Origin: Microbulbifer sp. Q7
Lineage (GTDB): Bacteria > Pseudomonadota > Gammaproteobacteria > Pseudomonadales > Cellvibrionaceae
Length of the DNA stretch: 64,000 nt
Direction of reading: 5' to 3'
NCBI RefSeq assembly: GCF_001639145.1
Contig: NZ_LROY01000001.1
Span: 808,501-872,500, forward strand
Positions within the stretch are counted from its first letter, which is position 1. The number at the start of each line of letters is the position of its first letter. This document shows positions 47,186 to 55,759 of the stretch, one piece after another. Made by a program: the position numbers and the translations under genes. The notes beneath the pieces are model-generated. The model was not told the origin of the DNA, did not search any database, and saw only the letters and a program-made list of their open reading frames with translations.

Positions 47186-47635
47186 ATGCGTCATTACGAA
47201 ATTGTATTCCTGGTTCACCCGGACCAGAGCGAGCAGGTGCCCGGCATGGTCGAGCGTTACACTGCGACCATCAAGGAAAGCGGTGGCGACGTTCACCGTC
47301 TGGAAGACTGGGGCCGCCGCCGTCTGGCTTACCCGATCAACAAGATCCACAAGGCTCACTACATTCTGATGAATGTTGAGTGTACTGAAGAAGCGCTGGC
47401 CGAACTGACCACCAACTTCAAGTACAACGACGCCGTGCTGCGCAATCTGGTGATCCGTGAAGACGAAGCGATCACCGAAGAAAGCCCGATCATGAAGGCC
47501 GAGAAAGAGTCCCGCGAGCGCAAAGCTGCGCGCGCAGAACGCTCTGAGCGTCGCGAGCGCGCCGACCGTGAAGATTCTTCTTCCGAAGGCGCCGAGGAAG
47601 ACAAGTCTTCCGACACCACTGAAGACGAAGAGTAA
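47186..47635 (+). CDS. rpsF: 30S ribosomal protein bS6
   Basis: bS6 (149 residues) binds the 30S platform together with bS18. The N-terminus [20 protein letters not shown] and the segment [14 protein letters not shown] are invariant features. The C-terminal tail is a long, highly charged extension ([20 protein letters not shown] then [11 protein letters not shown]), longer than the E. coli tail that is poly-glutamylated by RimK. AAGGAG lies 8 bases before the ATG. rpsR follows after 12 bases. Confidence 0.98.
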   Translation: MRHYEIVFLVHPDQSEQVPGMVERYTATIKESGGDVHRLEDWGRRRLAYPINKIHKAHYILMNVECTEEALAELTTNFKYNDAVLRNLVIREDEAITEESPIMKAEKESRERKAARAERSERRERADREDSSSEGAEEDKSSDTTEDEE

Positions 47636-47647
47636 GGGGATAGTCAG

Positions 47648-47878
47648 ATGGCACGTTTTTTCCGTCGTCGTAAGTTCTGCCGTTTCACCGCCGAAGGCAC
47701 CAAGCGTATCGATTACAAAGATCTCGATACCCTGAAAGCCTACGTTTCTGAAACTGGCAAAATCGTACCGAGCCGTATTACTGGCACCAAAGCCAAGTAT
47801 CAGCGCCAGCTGGCCACTGCGGTCAAGCGCGCGCGTTACATTGCGCTGCTGCCGTACACGGACAGCCACGAAGCTTAA
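47648..47878 (+). CDS. rpsR: 30S ribosomal protein bS18
   Basis: bS18 (76 residues, normal length) forms the S6:S18 pair on the platform. [18 protein letters not shown] and [23 protein letters not shown] residues (here [17 protein letters not shown]) are the family marks. There is one Cys (FCRF) as in the zinc-free C- form. It is between rpsF and a membrane-protein gene, as in Pseudomonas. Confidence 0.98.
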   Translation: MARFFRRRKFCRFTAEGTKRIDYKDLDTLKAYVSETGKIVPSRITGTKAKYQRQLATAVKRARYIALLPYTDSHEA

Positions 47879-47917
47879 TCGCTTCGTAAGCACTGTTGTA
47901 ATTAGAGAAGCTATCTA

Positions 47918-48766
47918 GTGCGCGCTATCGCTGAATTTGCCATGCGATCGCGCTTACGCGCGGTAATCCTCACTCTGGTGGGTATTCCGCTGATCAGCCC
48001 CGCCGTGCTGGCACTGGTGGGGTTGCGCCGCGGCAGTAGTGACGGCCTGTTTGTACTGGCCTGGGCACTGTTGCCGGTGGTTGCCGCCGCCGGAGCGGGC
48101 TATATGTCGCCGCTGATGGCCGGCATGGCAATCACCCACTTTGTGGGGGTGCTGGCCGGAGCGCTGGTGTTGCGCGCAACACGGGCCTGGAGCTGGGCGC
48201 TGGTGGTACTGACCATCGCCACCAGCCTCGGCATAGTGGTGACCTCGCAGGTGTCCGGCGGACTGCTGGACAACCTGATGCAGGCGGTCAATGAGGCCGC
48301 CGGTGGGGCGACCACCCCGGAGGCACAGCAGGTGAGCAAGGCGTTCGACAGCGAAGCGCAGGCCACCGGATACCTGACCTGGGTATCGGTGATCAGCGCA
48401 ACCCTGGCGCTGCTGCTGGGGCGTTGGTGGCAGGCATTGCTGTATAACCCCGGCGGTTTTCGGGAAGAGATGCACGCATTGCGTATGCCTCTACCGGTTG
48501 CTGCCGTCGGTATGTTGCTGTGGGTGTACTGCCTGGTCAGTGAGCACTTTGTGTTCTGGGGTGCGGTAGCCGCATTCCCCATCATGGTGGCGGGTATTTG
48601 CCTGATCCACTGGTTGGTAGCCCGCAAGGGCTGGGGACGCGGCCCACTGATTGCCATGTACATTACGCTGGTAATCGCCGCACTGCCGCTGGCCGGGTTC
48701 CTGTGCGGACTGGCCCTGATCGATAGCTGGATTGATATTCGCGCGCGCTCGAGCAACGACCGCTGA
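47918..48766 (+). CDS. Polytopic membrane protein (DUF2232-like)
   Basis: A 282-residue protein with about seven or eight hydrophobic helices (for example [72 protein letters not shown]). In Pseudomonas an equivalent membrane gene lies at the same place between rpsR and rplI; the family (DUF2232) is thought to be linked to transport or membrane biogenesis, with no solid function. GTG 47918 is used; the ribosome-binding site is weak. No motif shows a substrate. Confidence 0.72.
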   Translation: MRAIAEFAMRSRLRAVILTLVGIPLISPAVLALVGLRRGSSDGLFVLAWALLPVVAAAGAGYMSPLMAGMAITHFVGVLAGALVLRATRAWSWALVVLTIATSLGIVVTSQVSGGLLDNLMQAVNEAAGGATTPEAQQVSKAFDSEAQATGYLTWVSVISATLALLLGRWWQALLYNPGGFREEMHALRMPLPVAAVGMLLWVYCLVSEHFVFWGAVAAFPIMVAGICLIHWLVARKGWGRGPLIAMYITLVIAALPLAGFLCGLALIDSWIDIRARSSNDR

Positions 48767-48800
48767 GCGGCGCACAAGAACTGAAACTGAGGGTTCCGAG

Positions 48801-49247
48801 ATGGAAGTTATTCTGCTCGACAAAGTAGGCAAACTGGGCAATGTGGGCGACCGCGTTGAAGTTAAATCCGGTTTCGGCCGCAACTTCCTGTTGCCTACCG
48901 GTAAAGCCGTTCTGGCCAACGCAGCGAACATCGCTGAGTTCGAAGCCAAGCGCGCTGAGCTGGAAGCAGCAGCTGCTGCCAAAGTAAGCGAAGCCGAAGG
49001 CCGCGCTGCCAAGCTGGAAGGCCTGGTTGTCACCATCGCCGCCAACGCTGGCGACGAAGGCAAGCTGTTCGGCTCCATCGGCACTCGCGACATCGCCGAC
49101 GCGATCACCGCTGCCGGCGTTGCTGTAGAGAAAGCCGAAGTGAAGCTGCCGGAAGGTGCGCTGCGCGAAGTGGGCGAGTACGACGTAGACGTACAGCTGC
49201 ACTCCGACGTGGTCACCGCGGTCAAGGTTGTTGTAGAAGCCGAATAA
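48801..49247 (+). CDS. rplI: 50S ribosomal protein bL9
   Basis: bL9 (148 residues) sits at the base of the L1 stalk. The N-terminal domain starts [20 protein letters not shown] and [13 protein letters not shown]; the long central helix (about 41-75, [20 protein letters not shown]) leads to the C-terminal domain with [16 protein letters not shown] longer in-frame start at 48732 would lie inside the upstream gene, so ATG 48801 with GAGGG before it is used. Confidence 0.98.
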   Translation: MEVILLDKVGKLGNVGDRVEVKSGFGRNFLLPTGKAVLANAANIAEFEAKRAELEAAAAAKVSEAEGRAAKLEGLVVTIAANAGDEGKLFGSIGTRDIADAITAAGVAVEKAEVKLPEGALREVGEYDVDVQLHSDVVTAVKVVVEAE

Positions 49248-49323
49248 GCTTCTGCCGCAATCTGCACGCCTAGCCCGTTTCGGGGTGCGGTAACGGATTT
49301 GCCCGTTACGCCTCGAGGCGCGC

Positions 49324-49329
49324 TACAAT
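49324..49329 (+). promoter_or_regulatory. Candidate -10 element of dnaB
   Basis: TACAAT flanked by GCGC on both sides, about 100 bases before dnaB. The best -35 candidate TTGCCC (49299-49304) has a long 19-base spacer. A GTAACGG/CCGTTAC hairpin at 49290-49309 lies between rplI and this element. Confidence 0.3.
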
Positions 49330-49427
49330 CAGGCGCTGGATTTCCCCTGTGGGTCTTGGACCGACATTGGAAGCCCAGCGCCTGACTTGTTTGTGAGTCC
49401 GGTAAAATCGTTTTTGCGCTCGGAATA

Positions 49428-50891
49428 ATGGCAGCAGCCCCACAGATGAACGAATACGCCCCGCCTGAAGAAGATATCCAGGAATCCCAGTCCAGTTCGC
49501 CGCTACCGCACTCGGTAGAGGCCGAGCAATCCGTATTGGGCGGACTGATGCTCGACGCCAGCCGCCTGGATGCGGTGGCGGAGCAATTGAGCGCAGAGGA
49601 CTTCTTTGTCGCCAGCCATCGGGTCATCTTTGGCGTGATGCTGGAGCTGTCCGGGGGCGAGCAGCCGCTGGACATCGTCACCCTGGCCGAGGGCCTCGCC
49701 AGCCGCAATCTTCTCGCGGATATCGGCGGTCCCGCCTATCTCGCCGAACTCGCTGAAAACACCCCTTCCGCGGCCAATATCGTGGCCTACGCCAAGATCG
49801 TGCGCGAGCGCTCGATGCTGCGCCAGCTGATCGCCGCTGCCGGCGAGATCAGCCGCACCAGCTTCAATCCCGGTGGGCTGGGGTCTGCCGACCTGTTGCA
49901 GATGGCCGAACGCCGGGTGGCGGAAATCGCCGAGGGGCGCGCCAAAGAAGGCGGCTTTGTCGGCGTGGATACGCTGCTGAAGAAAACCGTTGAACGCATT
50001 GATGAGCTGTTCAAGTCCGAGGGTGACATCACCGGTCTCAGCACCGGGCTGACCGAACTGGATCAGCGCACCTCCGGTTGGCAGCCCGGTGAACTGATTA
50101 TCCTAGCCGCCCGTCCCTCCATGGGTAAGACCGCTCTGGCGCTGAACTTCGTCGAGGCGGCCATGTTGAGCCAGGAGAAGCCGACGCTGGTGTTCAGTAT
50201 GGAGATGCCGTCCGACAGCCTGGTGATGCGGATGTTGTCGTCCATCGGCAAGATCGACCAGGGGCGTATCCGTAACGGCAAGCTGCAGGAGGACGACTGG
50301 CCCAAGCTGTCGAGCGCGGTGCAGAAAATGAAGGGCAAGGGGCTGTACATTGACGATACCCCGGGCCTGTCGCCCAGTGAGGTACGCGCGCGGGTGAAAC
50401 GCACGGTACGCGATCACACCAACCTGCTGATGCGGGCGGACCCCAAGCTGAGCCGGGAAGACGCGGAGCGCCGCGCGATGCCGGCGATGGTGATGGTGGA
50501 TTACTTGCAGTTGATGCAGGTAAAGGGCAGTACCGAGGGGCGTACCCAGGAAATTTCCGAGATTTCGCGCTCTCTAAAGGCGCTGGCGAAGGAATACGAG
50601 TGCCCGGTGATTGCGCTGTCGCAGTTGAACCGGGGGGTGGAGCAGCGCCCGAACAAGCGCCCGATGAACTCGGACCTGCGGGAATCCGGTGCGATCGAGC
50701 AGGATGCGGATGTGATCCTGTTTATCTACCGCGACGAGTATTACAACGAGGATAGCCCGGACAAGGGCTTGGCGGAACTGATTATCGGTAAGCAGCGTAA
50801 CGGTGAGATTGGTACTTGCCGGGCGGCGTTTGTGGGTAAATACACGCGCTTTGATGACCTGGCGCCGGAGTATTACCAGGAAGAACACTGA
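49428..50891 (+). CDS. dnaB: Replicative DNA helicase DnaB
   Basis: DnaB (487 residues) is the hexameric 5'-3' helicase of the replisome. The N-terminal primase-binding domain begins at PHSVEAEQSVLGGLMLD (about 26-42). The RecA-like domain carries Walker A ARPSMGKTALALNF at about 228-241, FSMEMPSD, Walker B-type MVMVDYLQLMQVKG, and SQLNRGVEQRPNKRP near the C-terminus; the final FVGKYTRFDDL is normal. No intein or insertion is seen. The gene ends at the inverted-repeat element at 50943-51037. Confidence 0.97.
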   Translation: MAAAPQMNEYAPPEEDIQESQSSSPLPHSVEAEQSVLGGLMLDASRLDAVAEQLSAEDFFVASHRVIFGVMLELSGGEQPLDIVTLAEGLASRNLLADIGGPAYLAELAENTPSAANIVAYAKIVRERSMLRQLIAAAGEISRTSFNPGGLGSADLLQMAERRVAEIAEGRAKEGGFVGVDTLLKKTVERIDELFKSEGDITGLSTGLTELDQRTSGWQPGELIILAARPSMGKTALALNFVEAAMLSQEKPTLVFSMEMPSDSLVMRMLSSIGKIDQGRIRNGKLQEDDWPKLSSAVQKMKGKGLYIDDTPGLSPSEVRARVKRTVRDHTNLLMRADPKLSREDAERRAMPAMVMVDYLQLMQVKGSTEGRTQEISEISRSLKALAKEYECPVIALSQLNRGVEQRPNKRPMNSDLRESGAIEQDADVILFIYRDEYYNEDSPDKGLAELIIGKQRNGEIGTCRAAFVGKYTRFDDLAPEYYQEEH

Positions 50892-50942
50892 GCTTCGTAG
50901 CTTCTTGAGGGTGCGGCCGTAGCTAGTGAGTGGCGGCCAAGC

Positions 50943-51037
50943 GCCGGGTACAGGTTTTCAGGACCACTGTGAACCCATCCCTGGGCGTTGCGGCGCAAAC
51001 TTCCTGTTTGCGACGCTCCTGAAAACCTGTACCCGGC
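50943..51037. repeat. Long perfect inverted repeat element between dnaB and ldt
   Basis: Arms of 21 bases (GCCGGGTACAGGTTTTCAGGA at 50943-50963, its exact complement at 51017-51037) flank a 53-base core. The core holds a second hairpin CGCAAAC-TTCCT-GTTTGCG (50994-51012) and CCCATCCCTGGG. The element sits between convergent genes and looks like a dispersed intergenic repeat or non-autonomous miniature element that may also end transcripts. Confidence 0.8.
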
Positions 51038-51102
51038 ACTCTGCCTTCGATTGTTATTGCAGCGTTTTACCCACCTTGTGTGGCTCGCTAGTTTCTAGCC
51101 GA

Positions 51103-51594
51103 TTACGGAAAAATCTCAATCGGCGTACCGGTATCCACCATCGCCCAGATCTCGTCCATTTCCGGGTTGGTTACCGCAATGCAGCCATCGGTCCAGTTCA
51201 TTCGGGTCAGGTAGTCTTCAATACCTTTCCAGTGCGGCTTCTGACCGTGGATCATGATGGAGCCACCGGGGCTGCGGCCCAGTTTTTTCGCCCGGGCGCG
51301 GTCTTGCGCGTTGGGGTAGGAGACCTGAATAGCGCGATAATAGGTGCTGTTCTTCTTTTTCCAGTTCAGGGTGTAGCGCCCCTCCGGGGTACGGGAATCA
51401 CCCTCGTACTGCTTGTGGCCCACGGGGTTTTTGCCGAAGACCACCTTGTAGCTTTTCACAACCTTGCCGTTGCGTTTCAGCTGCATCAGGTGCTTGGACT
51501 TGTACACCACGACCTCGTCAACGGACTTGATCTTGGCAAGTGCCAGAGTGGGGACCAGGAGAAGGGCTATCAGACTGAGTTTTAGGTATCGCAT
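51103..51594 (-). CDS. L,D-transpeptidase (YkuD family)
   Basis: A 163-residue periplasmic L,D-transpeptidase-like enzyme, expected to act on peptidoglycan stem peptides or lipoprotein cross-links. The signal peptide is at 1-20 (RYLKLSLIALLLVPTLALA). The YkuD core has the VVFGKNPVGHKQYEGDSRTPEG strand-turn (key G-K, P-G), the His in IMIHG and the catalytic Cys in WTDGCIAV (TDGC rather than the more usual SxGC). ATG 51594 is chosen since the hydrophobic core begins straight after; ATG 51603 or 51630 would only lengthen the N-terminus. The small size suggests the YafK/ErfK-type minimal catalytic domain. Confidence 0.87.
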   Translation of the reverse strand: MRYLKLSLIALLLVPTLALAKIKSVDEVVVYKSKHLMQLKRNGKVVKSYKVVFGKNPVGHKQYEGDSRTPEGRYTLNWKKKNSTYYRAIQVSYPNAQDRARAKKLGRSPGGSIMIHGQKPHWKGIEDYLTRMNWTDGCIAVTNPEMDEIWAMVDTGTPIEIFP

Positions 51595-51960
51595 GGCTCT
51601 CATCGGTAGTAATGGCATCAATGGTGTCATTCCGGGGCTTAAACATCAGCTTCCGTGCTTTCGCACTTCCACATCCCTGACCGTTGCGGGGCGTCTCGGC
51701 TTGCTGGCAAGGTTGAGTTGCCCGGCGGAGAAATGTGGTTGCGCGGTGCGACTTGGTGACGCAATAGCGTTATGACAGCGCTGTCCTAGGCTGTCGCCCC
51801 AAGCTAAGCCTGGGGGTATTGTTAGGCAATTATCCTAACCCCAGCCTTGTATGGCGGTGTGGGTTGTGTGATTACTGCTCTATGTGGTCAATTTATCATC
51901 AAGTAGACCACGATTAAAGAGGCGTCAAAGAAAAAGACCCAACAAATCGAGGAAGATTTC
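51595..51960. other. Intergenic region before bioD
   Basis: About 360 bases, no gene. It contains a near-palindrome CCCCAAGC-TAA-GCCTGGGG (51797-51815) and a GTTAGG-CAATTAT-CCTAAC inverted repeat (51821-51839). Neither matches the E. coli BirA operator (TTGTAAACC...GGTTTACAA). The AT-rich stretch 51870-51930 is the likely promoter area; no clean element is visible. Confidence 0.4.
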
Positions 51961-52662
51961 GTGACTCGCACGTTTTTTGTAACGGGAACCAATACCGAGG
52001 TTGGAAAAACCTATGTGACCGCGGCACTGCTGCATGCCGCCGGTGTGCAGGGGCTGAAAACGGCGGCGGTGAAGCCGGTGGCATCCGGTTGTGAGCAGAC
52101 CCCGGAGGGGCTGCGCAACAGCGATGCGCTGACCCTGATGGCGGCGATGAGTGAAGAGATGCCCTATGAGCAGGTCAACCCAATCGCACTGGAGCCGGCA
52201 ATTGCACCGCATATCGCCGCCATGGAAGCCGGCCGGCGCCTGGAACCTTCGCGGTTGGTGGGTATCTGCCGCGGGGTGATGAGCGGCAAGGCGGATCTGG
52301 TGCTGATCGAAGGCGCCGGTGGCTGGCGGGTGCCGCTGGCGCCGCGGCTGTTTTTATCCGACGTGCCGCGGGCCCTGGAGCTGCCGGTCATACTGGTGGT
52401 CAGCATGGAACTGGGGTGCATTAACCACGCTCTGCTGACCGCCGAGGCGATTCACCGCGATGGCCTGCCACTGGCCGGCTGGGTCGCCAACTTTGTGCGC
52501 GGGCCCCAGAGTGACATGCCGCGGGCAGAGGAAAACCTGGCGACCCTGCGCACGGTGTTGCCGGCACCGTGCCTGGGCGTACTGCCTCATGATGAATCTG
52601 GCGACTACCGCTCTGGCGCCGCCCACCTCGATCTCTCTCCACTGCTATCTTCATCCAACTGA
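51961..52662 (+). CDS. bioD: Dethiobiotin synthetase BioD
   Basis: BioD (233 residues) closes the ureido ring of biotin from 7,8-diaminopelargonate, CO2 and ATP. P-loop GTNTEVGKTYVTA at residues 7-19 (the BioD-specific GTDTxVGKT variant), K in KPVASGCEQ, and LIEGAGGWRVPLAP at about 117-130 (G-A-G-G) mark the family. GTG 51961 is the start. It stands alone here; the other bio genes are not in the window, though bioD is often apart from bioFHC. Confidence 0.94.
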   Translation: MTRTFFVTGTNTEVGKTYVTAALLHAAGVQGLKTAAVKPVASGCEQTPEGLRNSDALTLMAAMSEEMPYEQVNPIALEPAIAPHIAAMEAGRRLEPSRLVGICRGVMSGKADLVLIEGAGGWRVPLAPRLFLSDVPRALELPVILVVSMELGCINHALLTAEAIHRDGLPLAGWVANFVRGPQSDMPRAEENLATLRTVLPAPCLGVLPHDESGDYRSGAAHLDLSPLLSSSN

Positions 52663-52684
52663 TGCGTAACGGCTGACGCCAGGG

Positions 52685-52710
52685 GCCGGACCGAGGGTCC
52701 GGCTTGACTT
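52685..52710 (+). terminator. Hairpin terminator after bioD
   Basis: The perfect 8-bp stem GCCGGACC-GAG-GGTCCGGC is followed by TTGACTT, a weak T-tract. It lies 22 bases after the bioD stop. Confidence 0.55.
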
Positions 52711-52730
52711 GGGGTGCGCTTCGGCCTAGA

Positions 52731-52773
52731 TTTCAAACATGTGTTTGAAACAAACGATTGAGTTAATCGTTTG
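52731..52773 (+). promoter_or_regulatory. PsrA-like palindromic operators before the acyl-CoA dehydrogenase
   Basis: Two adjacent inverted repeats. The first (52731-52750) is TTTCAAACA-TG-TGTTTGAAA, containing CAAAC-N4-GTTTG, the consensus of the Pseudomonas fatty-acid regulator PsrA. The second (52751-52773) is CAAACGATT-N5-AATCGTTTG. They lie about 90 bases before the dehydrogenase start, fitting repression relieved by long-chain fatty acids; this is by analogy. Confidence 0.65.
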
Positions 52774-52861
52774 GGTATCCTGTCAGTCACCCACTGACAC
52801 AGTCAAAACCACCTGTCAGAAACAAAAGTCAGAACCACAACCAATTCAGCGAGGCGAGACC

Positions 52862-54637
52862 ATGGCCGACTACAAGGCACCACTGCGCGAGATGAACTTC
52901 CTGCTGCACGAGGTATTCGAGGCGGACAAACTGTGGGCGCGCCTGCCGGCGCTGGCGGAAACCGCCGACCGCGAAACCGCCGATGCCATCCTGGAAGAGA
53001 TGGGCAAACTGGCCGCCAACACCCTGGATCCCATCAACCGCAGTGGCGACGAGGAAGGCTGCCACTGGAACGATGGTGTGGTGACCACGCCGAAAGGCTT
53101 CCCGGAGGCGTACGCCACTTATTGCGAAGGCGGCTGGGGTGCGCTGGTGGGTAACCCGGAATTCGGCGGCATGGGCATGCCCAAGATGCTCGGCGCACAG
53201 GTGGAAGAAATGCTGTGCTCGGCGAATATCTCCTTTGCCCTCTACCCGGTGCTGACCAACGGCGCCTGCCTGGCACTGGACGCCCACGGCAGTGACGAGC
53301 TGAAACAGAAATACCTGCCCAACATGTACTCCGGCACTTGGGCCGGGGCCATGGACCTGACCGAGCCCCACGCGGGCACCGACCTCGGGATTATCCGCAC
53401 CAAGGCGGAACCCCAGGACGACGGCAGCTACCGTATTACCGGCAGCAAGATCTTTATCACCGGCGGCGAGCACGACCTGTCGGAAAACATCATCCACCTG
53501 GTGCTGGCCAAGCTGCCGGATGCGCCCAAGGGTCCCAAGGGTATCTCCCTGTTCCTGGTGCCGAAGATTCTGGTCAATGAGGACGGCAGCCTGGGCGAGC
53601 GCAACGCGGTGCACTGCGGATCCATCGAGCACAAGATGGGCATCAAGGCCTCCGCCACCTGTGCCATGAACTACGACGGCGCCAAGGGTTGGCTGGTGGG
53701 TGAGGTGAACAAGGGCCTCGCTGCCATGTTCACCATGATGAACTACGAGCGTCTGGGTGTGGGTATCCAGGGCCTGGGGGCTGCCGAGCGCTCCTACCAG
53801 AGCGCCATTGAATACGCCCGCGACCGCGTGCAGAGCCGTTCGCCGGAGGGGGCCAAGCAACCAGAAAAAACCGCCGACCCGATCATCGTGCACCCGGACG
53901 TGCGCCGCATGCTGCTGACCCAGAAGGCCTACATCGGCGGTGCCCGCGCCCTCTCCACCTATGTGGCCCGGTGGCTCGACCTGGCCAAGTTTGCCGAGGG
54001 CGAGGAAAAGCAACACGCGGAAGCGATGGTGGCGCTGCTGACGCCGGTGGCCAAGGCGTTCTTCACCGACAAGGGCCTCGAGTGCACCGTGCTCGGCCAG
54101 CAGGTATTTGGTGGTCACGGCTATATCCGCGAGTGGGGGCAGGAGCAGCTGGTGCGCGATGTGCGTATCACCCAGATTTACGAGGGCACCAACGGCATTC
54201 AGGCGTTGGACCTGATCGGCCGCAAGACCGTGGCCAATGGCGGCGCCTACTTTGAGCTGTTTGCGGCGGATGTGCAGGCGTTTATCGATGTCAACGCGGA
54301 AAACGAGGCAGTGGCCGAGTTCATTGCGCCGCTGGCGACCGAATTGCAGCGCCTCAAAGATGTGACCGCGACGGTGCTTGAAGCGGCGAAAACCGACCCG
54401 AATGCGCCGGGTGCCGCGTCTGTGGAGTACCTGCACCTGTTTGGATTTGTGGCTTATGCCTACATGTGGGCCAAGGTTGCTGCGGTTGCCGCGGGGCAGG
54501 CGGACGATTTCTATCGAGGCCAGCTCAAGACCGCGCGCTTCTATTTCGCCCGCCTGTTGCCGCAGACCAAGGCGTTGGCCGAGAGCGTGCAGGCCGGCAG
54601 CGAGACGCTGATGGACCTTGAGGAAGCACTGTTCTGA
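52862..54637 (+). CDS. Acyl-CoA dehydrogenase (FadE/DmdC type)
   Basis: A 591-residue flavoprotein of the long acyl-CoA dehydrogenase class that oxidises acyl-CoA to enoyl-CoA in beta-oxidation; close relatives include the 3-methylmercaptopropionyl-CoA dehydrogenase DmdC. N-terminal and middle domains carry PEFGGMGMPKML, the FAD-binding MDLTEPHAGTDLG and ITGSKIFITGGEHD. The C-terminal domain has QVFGGHGYIREWGQEQLVRD and YEGTNGIQALDL, which includes the usual catalytic glutamate region. The extra C-terminal domain accounts for the length. ATG 52862 is chosen by AGGCGAG before it; the frame is open further upstream. No partner genes adjacent. Confidence 0.9.
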   Translation: MADYKAPLREMNFLLHEVFEADKLWARLPALAETADRETADAILEEMGKLAANTLDPINRSGDEEGCHWNDGVVTTPKGFPEAYATYCEGGWGALVGNPEFGGMGMPKMLGAQVEEMLCSANISFALYPVLTNGACLALDAHGSDELKQKYLPNMYSGTWAGAMDLTEPHAGTDLGIIRTKAEPQDDGSYRITGSKIFITGGEHDLSENIIHLVLAKLPDAPKGPKGISLFLVPKILVNEDGSLGERNAVHCGSIEHKMGIKASATCAMNYDGAKGWLVGEVNKGLAAMFTMMNYERLGVGIQGLGAAERSYQSAIEYARDRVQSRSPEGAKQPEKTADPIIVHPDVRRMLLTQKAYIGGARALSTYVARWLDLAKFAEGEEKQHAEAMVALLTPVAKAFFTDKGLECTVLGQQVFGGHGYIREWGQEQLVRDVRITQIYEGTNGIQALDLIGRKTVANGGAYFELFAADVQAFIDVNAENEAVAEFIAPLATELQRLKDVTATVLEAAKTDPNAPGAASVEYLHLFGFVAYAYMWAKVAAVAAGQADDFYRGQLKTARFYFARLLPQTKALAESVQAGSETLMDLEEALF

Positions 54638-54697
54638 TCGCCCCAGTGGTCATGTAGTCGGTAATCAGTCGGCAACAGGGATTCTTTTTGTCACAGG

Positions 54698-54721
54698 GCC
54701 CCGCACGCGCGGGGCTTTTTT
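54698..54721 (+). terminator. Intrinsic terminator after the acyl-CoA dehydrogenase
   Basis: The GCCCCGC-ACGC-GCGGGGC stem is followed by six T residues. It is about 60 bases past the stop and separates this gene from the next operon. Confidence 0.9.
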
Positions 54722-54777
54722 CGTTGCGGCGAATCTCCTAAACTCGGGGTATCACAATAAAAAAGACCCCGGTTACC

Positions 54778-54993
54778 ATGTCGCAATCAGATCCTGAAAC
54801 CGAATCCGTTATCCCACCGAAAAAGCTCTCCGACGAAGATCAGGCCCGCGTGGATCGCTACCTGACCCGAGGCCACAACGATGTGGAACGCAAACCGTTC
54901 CGCCCTTTCCTGTTGCTGGGCATTATTCTTGCCGTGCTCACACTGCTGTCGTTGCTGAGCCTGTTTATTGCACGTACCAAAGGCGTGGTGTGA
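54778..54993 (+). CDS. Small DUF3094 membrane protein
   Basis: A 71-residue protein: a hydrophilic 44-residue head with the family core [16 protein letters not shown] and VERKPFRPF, then one membrane helix ([19 protein letters not shown]). This matches DUF3094, a short protein family of Pseudomonas and relatives whose function is not known. It ends one base before the start of the next gene, so it may share an operon with the flavoprotein. Confidence 0.75.
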   Translation: MSQSDPETESVIPPKKLSDEDQARVDRYLTRGHNDVERKPFRPFLLLGIILAVLTLLSLLSLFIARTKGVV

Positions 54994-54994
54994 T

Positions 54995-55663
54995 ATGGCC
55001 AACTCAGAACAGTTCCTGCCGCTGGAATTTGAGCCGCTGGAGGATGCCGCGAAAATTGAGCGTGCGCGCGCGTTTTACCAGCTGATGCAACGGCGTCGCT
55101 CGGTGCGGGAGTTTTCCGATGCGCCGGTGCCGCGGGAAGTCATCGAGCAGGCATTGCGCACCGCCGGCAGTGCCCCCAGTGGCGCCAACATGCAGCCATG
55201 GCACTTTTGTGTGGTGGCGTCCGCCAGTGTAAAGCGCGAGATTCGCCAGGCGGCGGAGGCCGAGGAGCGGGAGTTCTACGAGCGCCGTGCGTCGGAGGAG
55301 TGGCTGGATGCCCTCGCGCCGCTGGGTACAGATGCCCACAAGCCCTTTCTGGAAACGGCGCCCTATCTCATCGTCATCTTCCTGAAGAAGTTTTCCGAGG
55401 GCGGCGCGGGAGAGCAGCGCAAAAACTACTACACCTCCGAATCGGTGGGGATTGCCACCGGTATGCTGCTGGCGGCACTGCACAATGCGGGCGTTGCCAC
55501 GCTGACCCATACGCCCAGTCCGATGAAGTTCCTCAATGAAATTCTCGGGCGGCCGGTGAACGAGCGTCCCTATATGGTCGTCGTAGCGGGGCTGCCCGCC
55601 GAGGGCGCGCAGGTACCGGCGATCAGCAAAAAGCCCCTGGACGAGATTGCTGAATTTATCTAA
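54995..55663 (+). CDS. Nitroreductase-family flavoprotein, iodotyrosine-deiodinase-like
   Basis: A 222-residue FMN protein. The N-terminus has the nitroreductase [14 protein letters not shown] loop, the phosphate-binding [10 protein letters not shown] (compare SGAHTEPWTF) and a C-terminal [17 protein letters not shown] helix ending in [18 protein letters not shown]. These match animal and bacterial iodotyrosine deiodinases. The three residues that hold the halotyrosine zwitterion in that enzyme (Glu, Tyr, Lys) appear to be kept in [10 protein letters not shown] and HKPFLETAP. It may dehalogenate halotyrosines; a flavin role of another kind is possible. ATG 54995 is preferred over TTG 54968. 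Confidence 0.82.
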   Translation: MANSEQFLPLEFEPLEDAAKIERARAFYQLMQRRRSVREFSDAPVPREVIEQALRTAGSAPSGANMQPWHFCVVASASVKREIRQAAEAEEREFYERRASEEWLDALAPLGTDAHKPFLETAPYLIVIFLKKFSEGGAGEQRKNYYTSESVGIATGMLLAALHNAGVATLTHTPSPMKFLNEILGRPVNERPYMVVVAGLPAEGAQVPAISKKPLDEIAEFI

Positions 55664-55680
55664 ATCATGTGGAAATCGGT

Positions 55681-55752
55681 GGATGCGCCTGCGGCTTATC
55701 CACCCTACGGTTTCCAAGGTGTTCGTGTAGGGTGGATAAGCGAAGCGCATCC
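55681..55752. repeat. Inverted repeat (GTAGGGTGGATAAG-type) between convergent genes
   Basis: Arms GGATGCGCCTGCGGCTTATC... (55681-55708) and GTAGGGTGGATAAGCGAAGC... (55727-55752) pair almost completely. GTAGGGTGGATAAGCG...GCATCC is a family of dispersed intergenic palindromes I recall from many proteobacteria. It lies between the stops of two convergent genes and could end both transcripts. Confidence 0.75.
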
Positions 55753-55759
55753 GCCTTTG

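Noticed and set aside
48491..49708. A 405-codon minus-strand frame spanning rplI and the start of dnaB
   Set aside because: It crosses two certain ribosomal/replication genes and the gap between them and encodes a Ser/Ala-rich sequence with no fold signal.
52829..54436. A 535-codon open frame on the minus strand across the acyl-CoA dehydrogenase gene
   Set aside because: It lies wholly antisense to an unmistakable dehydrogenase; its translation is His/Gly/Val-rich with no motif. Long antisense frames are expected from the GC-biased third positions here.
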